From Sanghuangporus weigelae (lineage: Eukaryota > Basidiomycota > Agaricomycetes > Hymenochaetales > Hymenochaetaceae), in assembly GCA_033182465.1 (NCBI GenBank), contig CP137330.1:682001-746000 (forward strand): a stretch of DNA of 64,000 bases, given 5' to 3'. Position 1 is the first letter of the stretch, and every line of letters starts with the position of its first letter. The notes under the pieces were generated by a model. That model was not told the DNA's origin. It saw only the letters and a program-made list of their open reading frames with translations, and did no database searches. The position numbers and the translations under genes are program-made. Positions 35,351 through 46,620 of the stretch are shown here, piece after piece.

Positions 35351-37664
35351 CTAACTTTCCAGCGGAAGGATCAAAGGCGCATGTTCACCAATTTCAGCAT
35401 AGTGCATTCGACCGCGGAACTCATACCGCACGCTCAGACGTTTCGAACACTCAGGTAGCGGGTCATAGAATCCGCGGAGCAAAGACTATCATCGAGTTGA
35501 ACAAGTCAGCAACAACGCAAGCTCCTAAGAGGGTACAAAGGGGCAGTAGAACTAACCTTGCTTGTTTCGCCTGGAATATACAACTGTCCGTCGTGTACGA
35601 GTGCCTGAACAGCTTTTGTCACGTCCATTCCCAGGTCGGGCATTAGAGTGCCATTGTCCTCGATTGGGAAGTATCGTGCTTCCAGGATTACAAGACCTCG
35701 GAGTATACGGTCAGCAAGCCGGAGGAAACTAAGGCGAAATCAGTACCATCTCTGCCTTTCTCAGTCTCATATGAGCGACGTGCAGCACTCTCGAGCATCT
35801 TAATAACCGCCTCAGCTTCTGCCCTTCTCTGGGAGAGCTGGTCTTGTTGCGCTTGCTCGTGTTCTTCTCTTCGTCTATGCAGAGCTGTCAGTAGTATGCC
35901 GCGGATGAGAAAGAGAGACCAATATTTCCTTACATTGTTCTCGTTTCGGCTCGAAGTTTTCTCAGGAAAAAGTACTTTGCCAGTGCGAATGCCGAAGCTT
36001 GTGCCAGAGTTGCAAATACGACAAGATGCGACAAATTCTCGTCGGAGAGCCTGATTGGTAGGACGAAAGTCTGCCCCAGGTGAGTTACCCTTCGAGGAAA
36101 AATCAGTAATTAAGAAGTGCTTAACAAATCTAACACGTACGAAAGTCGTAACGCAACGCCTTCATGACTCCATACAACAGCTGAAGAGACATCCGTCTCT
36201 TCGGTCTCACTATGCCAAGAGCTCTCGATCGTGTTTGCCAATCCACCTAGAAAACTGAATTCGGACCCGATCTTGAGGATCATGGAAAAAGGCGACAACA
36301 CAGCCCGCCATTGGAAGTACGTAGTCGGACCAGGCACCCGTCCGCGCAAGCTGAAACCTGCATCCCATCCCGATGCAAATGTCGTTCCCTTCCTTATAAC
36401 TGCGGGGTTTGTAACGCCGACGTTCACCGCCGGAAGGCCTACTTGGTTCAGCACGCAGTCTATTGCGCCTAATGTCAATGAACTGCGAAACAAACGCCGT
36501 CGGAAACTGAAGGTGATGGGCGGAAAAATAGGAGAGGGCTGAAGCGGTACCGAGACGCGGAGGATGTTCAGCTTATCCGTATGCATCCATGACACGGAAA
36601 GGCTGCGCAAGTTCATAAGGTTTGCTCGTACCTATGGAGAATTCGATTCTATGTAAAATGACAAAAAAGAAACAAGTTATACCTAGCCTACTAACCTGCA
36701 ATTGTTTTGTGACCGAATACCGGTGAGTTATGACTCCAGAAACATTACCTCGCAGTAATGCAAAGCGACCCGGGTCAAGGCGATTAATACTTTGGTTTTC
36801 CTCGTCATCGACAGGCAAACCAACCCTACTTATGACTTGCAATTTAGTCTGCTGACCAATGCGTTTCTGAACAACGCAAGTCAGTGGATGTCTAGAAGGG
36901 AAACGACGGTAGACATACCGAAAAAGTATGACGTAAAGACAAAATACGCATCCTCGTTGCAGCGAGTCTCTCTGACAGATCTGTAAGCCAGTCTCGAGCA
37001 AGCCACCCATCATAAAATAGTTCGTGTGCATCTAGAGAACACACTACAGTCGCGCGAGAGTCTATTTGTGACTGAAGTTGTTCGACTCGATGTTCGTAGA
37101 AGAATTCGCGTATGGCAGAACGAAGCTATATAGCTAGTTAGTATGTTCATATGCGTACGAGCGATGAGCAGACCTCGTCAATTGGTAGTGTCTTGAAGTG
37201 GTTGGGGAACTGTATTGCCAATCCTTCGAAGCCCAATGTATCGTAGATTTCCCTGTTTGCTTTCTAATGAGTATTGGATGTAGCTTTCCAAGCGCTCATA
37301 CATACCGTCGAAATGGATCAGAAAGCACTATTGGGAGTTCGAGGCAATTCACACTGTCAATATCTATCTCTACACCAGGAATTTCGGACGTACCTTCATA
37401 TGCGAGTTGAATTTCCAAGAAGTTCTCCTTCGCGATCTCCTTCAGGCGTTCGTCATGTTGTCTATCCGGATGGAACACCAGAGATAGAGCTCTGTGTCTT
37501 TCCTTTATTTCAGCTTCCGTTGCAAAGACTGGGAGATCGAGGACGGTACTAAAAGGATTGCGTTACTATTGTCGAGTGGCATGAACGAAGAAACTGAAGT
37601 GAAGTGCGCACTACAAAAAGTCCTTCTCTCGCAGTCGTTCACCATGGAGCTCTTTCGAGACCAT
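35351..37664 (-). CDS. DNAJC11-like mitochondrial J-domain protein
   Basis: Homologue of DNAJC11, a mitochondrial outer-membrane protein linked to MICOS and cristae organisation. The ATG at 37664 gives MVSKELHGERLREKDFF and, across an intron ending TTTTAG, TVLDLPVFATEAEIKERHRA with the J-domain HPD in LVFHPDRQHDERLKEIA. A long middle region follows (NIRRFPSRHPLT, GAIDCVLNQVGLPAVNVGVT, SSWHSETEETDVSSAVVWSH), characteristic beta-rich DNAJC11 core. A charged helical part (EEHEQAQQDQLSQRRAEAEA) leads to the C-terminal DUF3395 segment VILEARYFPI, then SLLRGFYDPLPECSKRLSVR and YEFRGRMHYAEIGEHAPLIL. TAG stop at 35351-35353. About ten introns. Divergent from MDM35. Confidence 0.9.
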
Positions 37665-37887
37665 ATCTCCAAAAAGAACTTTTTCTTCTTTAAGACGAAT
37701 AATTTATGCAGAACTTCATGAGAGTTACTGGAAGAAATTCGGCACCTTCAAAGACGAAAGATCTTGGAGGTGCCGAAAGCCCCGACCGCCGATCTGACGC
37801 GCAAAATACACCACGTGCTTGTGTAGACAGACCGCCGTGGACAACGTCTGCCAGCGACCATCATCTTCCCCTTTCATTATAGGCACG
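37665..37887. promoter_or_regulatory. Shared divergent promoter of DNAJC11-like and MDM35 genes
   Basis: Only 223 bases separate the two ATGs, so both genes must draw on this stretch. It contains a 10-bp inverted repeat and no obvious TATA box. Confidence 0.6.
37738..37777. repeat. Inverted repeat TTCGGCACCT / AGGTGCCGAA
   Basis: Perfect 10-base arms (37738-37747 and 37768-37777) with a 20-base spacer, centred in the divergent promoter. Could bind a dimeric regulator or form a short hairpin. Confidence 0.75.
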
Positions 37888-38236
37888 ATGGCGCATAGCA
37901 TGGCAGACAAGTGCACGCCGCTCAAGCACGAGTATGACTCGTGCTTCAATGCCTGGTTTGAAGGCTACCTCCAGCCAGCTGTCAACTTGTCTGCAGACCA
38001 ACGTGCGGACTACACAAAAGCGAAGGCGGACGAGTATGAGCAGAAATGTGGGAAGATCTGGCGGGAGTACAAAGCGTGCGTCCAGGTGCGTATCTTTTGG
38101 TACGATGTCATGGATGGAGGCATCTGATCGTATGTCCGGTTTTTAGAACGCCGTGAAGGACAAGGGTCTGGATCAGATGCTCGCAGAGGCGACCAAGGAC
38201 AACCCCCTTGACAAACCTCCACCGCCTGAGTCGTAG
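37888..38236 (+). CDS. MDM35: MDM35/TRIAP1-like twin CX9C protein
   Basis: Small intermembrane-space protein that partners Ups/PRELI lipid-transfer proteins in moving phosphatidic acid and related lipids between mitochondrial membranes. Two exons joined after CVQ (intron about 38086-38146). The twin CX9C pattern is visible: C-TPLKHEYDS-C and C-GKIWREYKA-C, separated by a helical loop with FEGYLQ. C-terminus DKPPPPES. About 95 residues, the usual size. An open frame continues upstream of the ATG but without an ATG before the divergent gene's promoter, so 37888 is the likely start. Confidence 0.93.
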
Positions 38237-38748
38237 TTGTTGTTAAAATGAGACGAGAAGCTGTTAATATTGCCTTTGAAGGGAAGAAGGCTTCTTCAAT
38301 CTCTCATTCGGGACATTCATTTGTACTTTAGGTGAGCTCGACACGATATGGATCTCCAAAGCTGTTGCTCATTAACGACCTCAAGCAATCTCTGTAATCA
38401 ACTGTAATGTCTCTCCAATGTTTCCATTCTGCCAGGATGCACTCGTGTGAACGAACCATGCTGCCAAGACGAGATGTGCTCCGCAAATTTCGCACTGTCA
38501 AATCCCACATGATGACAATTTTCCTACTTGCCGAGAGGATTTCCTCAGTGAAGCGAAGATTGATATCGATCCCGGTACACTTTATTTATGAAGGAACCGT
38601 TTCGGTGTCGGTCGAAGAACGGAAAGCTGATGGGATAATACAAGCGAATGTTTGTATACATACAGAACTTCCTTCAAATCATATATTCGAAACAAGCAAA
38701 GAGAAATTCCATAGTGCTGCATTTCATAACGAAGAACCGGCTGACTCT

Positions 38749-39732
38749 TCAATCATAGAAAACGAGAGCACGAAGTTCAATGGACTCGCGCAGAGGAGCG
38801 TCCGGAGGAGTCGTAGGATCGTTAAACGCAGTGTGTGGAGTAAGGACGGCGACGCTGCCATCGTCAATCGAATCGAAGCTACGCATTTTGATTCAGAATA
38901 CATATAGAATGACACATCCAAGGTGGGAAGGATACTCACCACTTAATCAGAACGACCTCGTCTGGCGTCATGCCTCTCAAATACTTCCACTTATGATTCG
39001 GGTTATACTTCACACCAAACGTCTCTCCCTCCCGATCTGGGTACCTGAGCGTCGATGGAACTAGATCTTCCTTTGTGTCTATGCTGCGATAATCACACAG
39101 TGCGAGCGGGTGGTCCAGAGCTGGGTAACGAATCGGACGCCAGAGATTAATAATCTGGAAACGTCGGGAAAGTAGTGACGCGGCGTCAGTTGGCGGAAGA
39201 TGACGGTGCACACGTGCAATCGCACTCGCGCGAGTTTGGTCTACATGCACAGCTGGGACGGGCTGGCGTTTGTTCGGACTGTCGTCGATTTCGCCTGGAC
39301 GACGACGGCGAATAGCTGATGATATGATGTCAGCTCAGCACCGTGATCCGATCAATGAACCTTGGTCTCGGAACAAAATATGAACTCACTGTGATCGAAA
39401 AACACCACTCGGCTCGCTCCCGTGAGTTTCTTGAGTAGCTCTGCAGTCTCGGGGTAATACTCCTTCTCGATCTCCTCGTCGTCAGCAAAGCTCTTGTGCT
39501 TCGCCTCTGCCTTAGCAAAGAGGAAGCCAGCACTATCAAGATCCACAGTATCTTCTTTGCCACGGATGTTCTCTATTTCCATCTCGTAGGGCTGGTTCGT
39601 GAAATTACGCGCGCGTTCACCAGTTTTTGGGTCCGCGTTGATGTACTGCCAGGCTTTGGAGCCATCTGCAGGTGGGACGAAATATATCAGCTCCGCCTTG
39701 ACCGTGTCGGGCTTTGCGTCAGCAGTAGACAT
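38749..39732 (-). CDS. CmcJ/NvfI-like oxidoreductase
   Basis: Member of the fungal CmcJ/NvfI (asaB, GA4-desaturase-like) family, proteins with a double-stranded beta-helix resembling 2-oxoglutarate/iron dioxygenases; some act in secondary metabolism. Start MSTADAKPDTVKAELIYFVP; hallmark segments RNFTNQPYEMEIENIRG, DSAGFLF, VVFFDHT across the first intron, IRRRRPG, PVPAVHVDQT, IINLWRPI-RYPALDHPLALCD, NHKWKYLRGMTPDEVVLIK. The second intron (about 38890-38941) leads to CFDSIDDG and the conserved tail HTAFNDPTTPPDAPLRESIE, ending VFYD. Length about 290 residues, normal. HVDQT and HTAF supply candidate metal-ligand histidines. Substrate unknown; neighbours do not suggest a cluster. Confidence 0.9.
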
Positions 39733-40421
39733 CCTTGAATCAAAAACTGTAGCTTGCTGTCCTCAACAAATAAGACGGCAAAGAGTGGATACGAGTTTGT
39801 GGGAGAGCAGCGGCCTCACGCCAGAGTTATATGTACCAGGCAGGCACAGGCATAGTTCTTCACGTGCGTTTGTAACGAGCGGCTTAGTAAGAAGAAATGG
39901 TGTGCTATTAGATCATAGGCTGGATTACAGATGTTTTACTAAGTCCCTAAGTAATACCTTACATACCATATACCAAACTTCTCGAAAAAATGTCGGAGTG
40001 TATGAGCTTGCGGAAATTCTGTTTCTGGTGTCGAATGTATGCCCAAGCCAATGCTCAACGTCATCCCAGTATTGTGTTTCAATTCACAACGAGATCAGAA
40101 GGCTTACTCGTCTAATACCTTCTGGGATTGCATCATATTCAAACATTCTTCATTCTTCTTTTCTACTGAACAGACGCGGAATTTGATCATGCCCGAATGG
40201 CACAAGTCATGCACTGACCATTGTCCATGTGATACATGTACGTCTTGAAACGCGGCTGACATAGAGGTTAGTAGTTTTCTCGAGGTGAGTTTGTGCAGTG
40301 ATAGTGGACGAGGAAAAAGACGAAGTTTGGGTATCTCAATTGAAGACTCGGAATACTCATGCGTGTCCCAGATGGAGTCTCAATCATCAATTCGTCAAAG
40401 TTTGCTTTTTACCAGGATAAT
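39733..40421. other. Intergenic, no gene
   Basis: Between the CmcJ-like gene and the Tc1-type element. Open stretches here have no recognisable features. Confidence 0.5.
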
Positions 40422-40423
40422 TA

Positions 40424-41151
40424 CAGTCTTGGACCGGTCCTTGCACCAGTACATTTTAAATTGCCTTTTACATCTTCTTTACAAAAAATTTCTTCAAACA
40501 AAAAGATACACAAACATGTAATTCACTTTTACACCTGCGTACAATATTTCGAGGCGATTGGTTGTGTGAAAGAATTGTTATGAAGAGATCATTGCCAGAG
40601 CCCAAAATTGATCTCCACCATTTCTTGCACCAGTATATTCCCACGATGCAGATAACTGCATTCCACCTGCAATGGGGCACAGATATTTGTATCTTCTCTT
40701 AAAATGAGTGTGAATATTTAAGACCAATGTATATCTTGTCATTCATTTGGAGTTTCATGGTTCATATAGTCAGGTACCAAAGTTGAGTCAACTGAAAGCG
40801 GTTCTCTGGGAGGATAAGATGAGTTTTTGAATTTTTATACATCCAGAACTCAACAGAACCACACCGAATTTTTCACGAAGAATAAATTAGTATTTATTAA
40901 TGCATTCCATATTTTATTTTGTGAATGTGGCTGGTGAAAACATTTGTATCTATGTAGCAAAATTCTGCTAAGGACTGAAAAGTGCACATTTTGGAAATAC
41001 TTAATCAATTCATTTGATTTTTTTTCTGCGGCAACAACATGATGATGGGTACATGTCTGATGTGTTTTGGGAACTGAAAAGATTAAATGTGCTATGCATT
41101 TGGCGGAGTGGTGCAAGGACTGGTGGTGGTGCAAGGACCGGTCCATGACTG
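40424..41151. mobile_element. Non-autonomous Tc1/mariner-type element, 728 bp
   Basis: Ends read inward CAGTCTTGGACCGGTCCTTG (left) and CAGTCATGGACCGGTCCTTG (right), about 25 bases with one mismatch, flanked by TA on both sides (40422-40423, 41152-41153). The word CTTGCACCA recurs inside (near 40624 and 41110-41135). The AT-rich interior carries no transposase motif; short open stretches there look degenerate. Call rests on terminal repeats plus the TA duplication. Confidence 0.82.
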
Positions 41152-41571
41152 TAATATTCACGAGTAAAAGGAGAAGCTTGTCCAACACGAGAAAAGTCGC
41201 TCCACCCACACACGCAAGTTCGGCCACACTTCTTCACCGTTGAGCTAGTTCTGATTGCGTCTAAATCGGACAGGTCAGGTCGCATTCCAATTCTATGAAC
41301 GCAGGCATCATCGTTGTCCATGTTATACATATACGCCATTTCAAGATCCGATAACATAGAGGTTCTTTATCATTCTCCAGCTGGTGGGGTGGACGTGAAA
41401 GAAGACGAAGACTCGGACCCATTGCCATGTTTGGAGCGTCGATCGCACGATGCGCATCACGTGCAGCATTATCTTGATAATCACATGCTTTTGCCGGTGC
41501 GTACGTACAGGCTACAGCGTCATGAATCAATCAATGATGGCCAGCTTCAACGCGTCTCGTCGTCGACAGCG

Positions 41572-44427
41572 ATGAGCTCGCTCTCGATCATCCCTTATCA
41601 TCTCCAGACGTTGCGGAAATTAATGCAAGGCAGAAATGCAAGACTGAACGCTTCACTGTTGTCTTTGCTGATTGCTGTCTATCTGCTCCGAAGACGGCGA
41701 AATGGGAAGCAAGATCACATAGCTGACCAAGAGAATCTGGCTCGCGCAGTGCAGATGGTATACGAGCCAAACTCAGACGGAAGCAAGACGCTTCTGGTAC
41801 CGTTTAAAGGCAGGGTTAAGAAGGTGAGTTTGTGCTATAGATTCGTTTCAATTCATTTTCATGGTCGGAATGCATATCATGTCGGCCGGGTTCCTCTCTA
41901 TTAGAGTACTTTGACAATCTCCGTGTACATAGAGAGTGGGTGCTTACTTTGTCCCGTCTAGGTGAATATTTGCGAGACGCCAGCAGACGTGCTGAAAGCA
42001 GATGCTCAACGATTCCCTCCCATCCCACCATCGCACAAACCAAATGTTGACCGAGTCTTCCTTAAACAACTCCGGGCCATCTTGCACATTGCTTTCCCAT
42101 CTCTGACTTCACGAGAAACTCTGATCGTACTACTACATTCTTTCTTCCTCGTAATGCGTACGGTACTCAGTGTAGGTGTGGCGCGACTTGATGGACGTAT
42201 CGTTCGCGACCTCGTGAGTGGAAATGGGCGTGGATTCCTTCGGGGTCTCGGATGGTGGTTTATCTTTGCAATACCGAGCACGTATACGAACTCTATGCTT
42301 CGCTATTTGCAGTCGAAGCTAGCATTGCGACTTCGTACGCGATTAACGCGCTATACCCACGACCTCTACTTGTCCTCAGCGCCGGCGCTGCGATATTATA
42401 GAATTTCACAACCGGGTGGACTAGAAGGCGTTGATCAGTACCTAACTTCTGACATCGCTGCTTTCTGCGATTCCATTTCCATGCTTTAGTGAGCTCCCTT
42501 ATTTCGTTCAAGTTGCTTTTCGTCAAATTGACACGAATCCTCCAGCGGAAACGTAATGAAACCTACTCTTGATATGTTCATCTTCACCGCGCAATTGGCT
42601 CGTTCTCTTGGAGCCCGAGGTACCGCGCTCCTATTCGTGAACTATTATGTGACGGTGGGTATCCTTCGTGCGGTGACACCTGCGTTTGGACGGCTTGCGG
42701 CCGTTGAAGCTATGCTAGAAGGCGAGTATCGTGCAGGAATGGCGCGTGTAGGACGCGAAAGTGAGGAAATCGCATTTTACGCAGGTGGCGCACGCGAGCA
42801 CAGTATTCTGTGGAACGCATACCTCCGACTCATCAAACATATTAATTCTATTTACAAGGTCAGGCATACTGCAATTGCGAGTAGCTCCTTTTGCTGAATC
42901 ACACTTTCATAGTTGCGGATCGCTTATGAATGGACAGAGGACTTTGTCATCAAGTACCTCTGGTCCGCTGCTGGATACTGCCTTATTTCTATCCCTATAT
43001 TATTTAAACGACGAAGGGACGTTGCAGTACAGTTCCCAACCTCATCAGAGGGCATAGACGATGCCGTAGCTGACAGGACTGAAAGTACGTCGACTGATAT
43101 CACCTCTACTAGGTTTCACTGACTTGTCCTCATGCAGATTACATTTCTTCTCGACGTCTACTCCTATCTCTTGCAGATGCCGGTGGGCGCTTGATGTACG
43201 CATACAAGGACGTTCTGGAGCTCGCGGGCTACACAACGCGTCTTTATACATTACTTTCTACACTGCACTCGCTTCCGACGAATATCAACCTCACGCCATC
43301 CCCGGACACAATAGCCATGAAGCATATAGACATCGCTGTTCCCTCGAACCCTACAGATGACAATGATGACAGTGCAAGCGCGATCTTAGTACACGACCTT
43401 AGCTTCGAGCTAAAGGCCGGTATTGGGGAACACCTGATGATCACGGGTACTAACGGAGTTGGGAAGACAGCTATTGCGCGTGTCGTTGCTGGATTGTGGG
43501 CTGGTAGATTGAACTTGACTCACTATACGGGCGAGAGTGGTCTCGTCCGACCACCTCTTGGTACTTCTGAAGTCTTTGTGGTTCCTCAGCGGGCATATAT
43601 GGTCGCTGGCACGCTGCTTGACCAGTCAGTTTCTATCTCTTACCCGATCTCGTTCCTTTGATCAGACTTTTGCAAATATTGCAGAGTAATTTATCCACAT
43701 TCGTACACGCAATTCGTTCAGTCCGGGCGAACGGAGGATGAACTATTGGAGATTTTGAGGGCTGCGCACCTTGCGTATCTGCCTGAGCGCGAAGGCGGTT
43801 GGAATGCTCGGAAGGAGTGGCGAGATGTATTGAGTGGCGGTGAGAAGCAGCGGGTACGATCAAAACTCTTTATTGCATGTAACTTCAAGAAAAATATTGA
43901 CCTTTCGTTGTTGGGTTGGTCAGATGAGTCTTGCACGCGCATTCTACCACAAACCGAAGTTCGCAGTCTTGGATGGTGAGCTTCTCCATTTGATTTTTAA
44001 TTGAAGCTCCGACAGTACTTATCCCATTGTTCCAGAATGCACAAGTGCGGTATCCAGTGACGTAGAGGGCTCAATGTATCAGCATGCAAAGACGCTTGGG
44101 ATAACACTCATCACTATATCACTTCGGTACGCTTATTGTTTTAATCATATTTTAAATCCAACCTTACTCACATCATTCTTCCATGTTAGACCATCACTTG
44201 CGAAATACCACACACATTTACTCACATTACATACAGACAGCGTATTGGAAGTCGAGAGCGATGATAGGTTCGTGAACTGGACACTTACACGGGTTGGAAC
44301 GGCTGCAGAGCGTATGGAACGAGATCGCGAGATTGCACACCTTGAGGCGCGTCTCGCAGAGGTTGACGCGTGGCAGGAGCGCGTGAAGGAACTTGATGGG
44401 TTGCTTTCGTCTCCGATGCCGTTGTGA
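41572..44427 (+). CDS. Peroxisomal ABC half-transporter, subfamily D (PXA/ALDP type)
   Basis: Imports very-long-chain acyl-CoA into peroxisomes for beta-oxidation, working as a dimer. N-terminus MSSLSIIPYHLQTLRKLM with a first membrane segment (ASLLSLLIAVYLL) and basic RRRRNGK; the ABCD transmembrane core has TLIVLLHSFFLVMRTVLSVG, LSSAPALRYYRISQ (ALDP-type), the EEIAFYAGGARE (EEA-like) motif. Nucleotide-binding domain: Walker A GTNGVGKTA, signature LSGGEKQRM (split by an intron after QR), Walker B FAVLDECTSA (split by an intron), H-loop replaced by ITISLRPSL. C-terminal coiled coil REIAHLEARLAEVDAWQERV. In-frame ATGs at 41320 and 41485 are possible longer starts; 41572 best fits the family. 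About ten introns; frame intact. Confidence 0.92.
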
Positions 44428-44675
44428 ACGTCAGGTTGTATGTTGCCAGTTTGCACTGTACAATAATCTCGTTGCGTAGTCTACAGCTCAATGTGTGCGT
44501 TACGAACTGCCTGTCATTTACGTGCCGGTATTTCGCCCTACGAGCGGACAGGCTTAGCGTGAAACCCGTAGTTCCCTTTGCCTTTATCGACAATTATGAA
44601 GCAAACGAAAGAACATTCAAAGTCTCCTACAGCGATACAAAAGGTACACAGATAAAAACCGATAATTCGGTGTAA

Positions 44676-46172
44676 CTAAAGAGCACAAACCCATTCAAGG
44701 ATAAGGCCTGTCCTGTAATTCAGCAGAACATCCTGAAGCGCGTTGGCAACGCTTGCGTGTTGTGCGACTACTTCAGCACCCCGCGATCGCGCGAGGTCTA
44801 ATATAAGATGGAAGCGAGCGTCCGTCACCAGCGGGAACCAAGACTGACCGTGCAGTGTGACCGAACGGACTCCCGGAAGTCGAGATTCAAGAAAAGTAGA
44901 AGAGGTAGAACCAAGTAGGGCACGAGCGTGGGCATAGAGATGTGACCAAATCACGTCGCTTTTGTCATTGTCGCTGTTGTTATGTTGTATCGGATAGGCT
45001 ATCTCAGGATTCGGTTCTGCGTGCAAGCCAACGTGTCGGATGTTGGCGAAGACTCTCTCAGTTTCGTGAGGGCCGTAAGAAAGTCCATTATCACGGAGAC
45101 GACGCCAGCGCAGCGGACGCGCGAAGAAGATAGGGTAATGCAATGTTTCGGCTGTAGGGTAGTGTCGAACAAGAGTTGAGATATAGTCTGAGCGCATGAA
45201 GCGCCAATATGGCGTGCCGACTTCGAGAGCGGTGACGTCTGGAGGAGTGACACTGTGAGGAGATGCAACGACGCATTCGATGAGACGGTGCAAAGCCTCG
45301 CCGCGATCGAGGATAATCCGACGTAAGGAAGGAAGTACCAGAGTGTAATCCGAGATTCCAGTGACACCAAAGGCGTGCCTTGAGCCAACGCGCAAAGTGT
45401 GGAGTTTAGGTAGAAGGATAGCGCGTCCCGAGAGAGATTGAAGATCTGATGGCCCCCAGAAGTAGTTGTCACCAGAGAGCGAGACGACTTCGAGCTGCTG
45501 AGCAGACCAGAGTGCCGAGGGAACAGCGCAGATCGTAGGGTGCCACGAGCCACCTTGCATTTCGCCACTGAACCAGTCAAGCCGCTGGAAAGAAAGGAGA
45601 GGAGGGTCGTGAATCGAGCAGCAGTCTTTCCCATCAACTTCCATGGGGGTATTTGGAATACGCTCTTCTCTAGGTTCTGAATCATCGTCGTCCTCGTCTC
45701 GTGAAAAGATAGGGTGGTACCGACACAAGGCCAATAGGTTAGGGCAGCAATTTATTATGCAACTTGTTTCTTCATCGGCCCAATGTCGATTATGGTGATA
45801 TCCCGCGCTCTTCTTGAGCGAATTTGGAAGCAGTATTCTGATCACGTATCTTCCCTTTCCAAGGCTACGAGCATCTTCTGTTCTAGACATCTCGAGAACA
45901 TCTGCCAACATCAGCTTACCATGCCTTATTCGTAGATCTTCGTATAAGAACTGCTCGGACAGTGCTCTCCATTGTTTGCAGACTAGAGCCAGAGCCGACT
46001 TGGTTCGTAAAGCCTCATTGTCGTGAGCTTCGTCTTCACGATAGGTGATGCCATCAAAGAGCGGCACCTGAAGGAGAGTGCGAAGATCTCGGGCAGTACA
46101 GTACGTTGCCCAGTAAAACACGCGTATCCAGATCTCCGGCGGTAATCGAGTATCATCAGGAACAGATGCCAT
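44676..46172 (-). CDS. F-box domain protein
   Basis: Probable substrate adaptor of an SCF ubiquitin ligase. Single exon of about 498 codons starting MASVPDDTRLPPEIWIRVFY, an F-box-like opening (LPPEIW..V), with SALALVCKQWRALSEQFLYE completing the F-box about 60 residues on. The remainder contains repeated leucine-spaced beta/alpha segments (LEVVSLSGDNYFWG, LPKLHTLRVGSRH, LRNVRHVGLHA-type) like the irregular LRR tail of agaricomycete F-box proteins. The open frame extends two codons further only through a GTG, so the ATG at 46172 is chosen. Its 3' end faces the ABC transporter 248 bases away. Confidence 0.85.
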   Translation of the reverse strand: MASVPDDTRLPPEIWIRVFYWATYCTARDLRTLLQVPLFDGITYREDEAHDNEALRTKSALALVCKQWRALSEQFLYEDLRIRHGKLMLADVLEMSRTEDARSLGKGRYVIRILLPNSLKKSAGYHHNRHWADEETSCIINCCPNLLALCRYHPIFSRDEDDDDSEPREERIPNTPMEVDGKDCCSIHDPPLLSFQRLDWFSGEMQGGSWHPTICAVPSALWSAQQLEVVSLSGDNYFWGPSDLQSLSGRAILLPKLHTLRVGSRHAFGVTGISDYTLVLPSLRRIILDRGEALHRLIECVVASPHSVTPPDVTALEVGTPYWRFMRSDYISTLVRHYPTAETLHYPIFFARPLRWRRLRDNGLSYGPHETERVFANIRHVGLHAEPNPEIAYPIQHNNSDNDKSDVIWSHLYAHARALLGSTSSTFLESRLPGVRSVTLHGQSWFPLVTDARFHLILDLARSRGAEVVAQHASVANALQDVLLNYRTGLILEWVCAL

Positions 46173-46620
46173 GGACACCTGCGAGATGGAACCACATCAT
46201 GATCCTGGTACTAAGAAAGATGTACTTGCGTGAGTATTTTGCCGCAGACATTGCAGAGATAAGTCAGAGGACAATGCAAACATAGCAATATAGTCCGCAC
46301 AGCTGCGCTCTCATCTCGCTTCAGCGTTTCTTGCATAAGAAAAAGAAAAAAAGAAGAAGAAATGTAGACAGCGAAATTGACGACCTCTGTGGATGGATGG
46401 AAGTGGCCAGCCCGACTAAGCCGGATCACGTGACACTTTCATCACATGATCTTGACTAGAAAATCAGTCTCGTCATGTTCCCAACCACGGTCGACAGAAC
46501 CACCAGTCAGCTTTCCTCAATTGCCTCGTTCAGCCCACGTATGTACTAATATTCACTTGAATGATCTACCTGGGATTCTTGAAGTCACTAAACTAAGACG
46601 GTACATTTCTAGGTGCATAG
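46173..46620. promoter_or_regulatory. Divergent promoter region, F-box gene / unknown gene
   Basis: 448 bases between divergent starts. Contains tcacgtgac (46426-46434, an E-box CACGTG) and a purine run (46337-46362). No TATA box clear enough to call. Confidence 0.4.
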
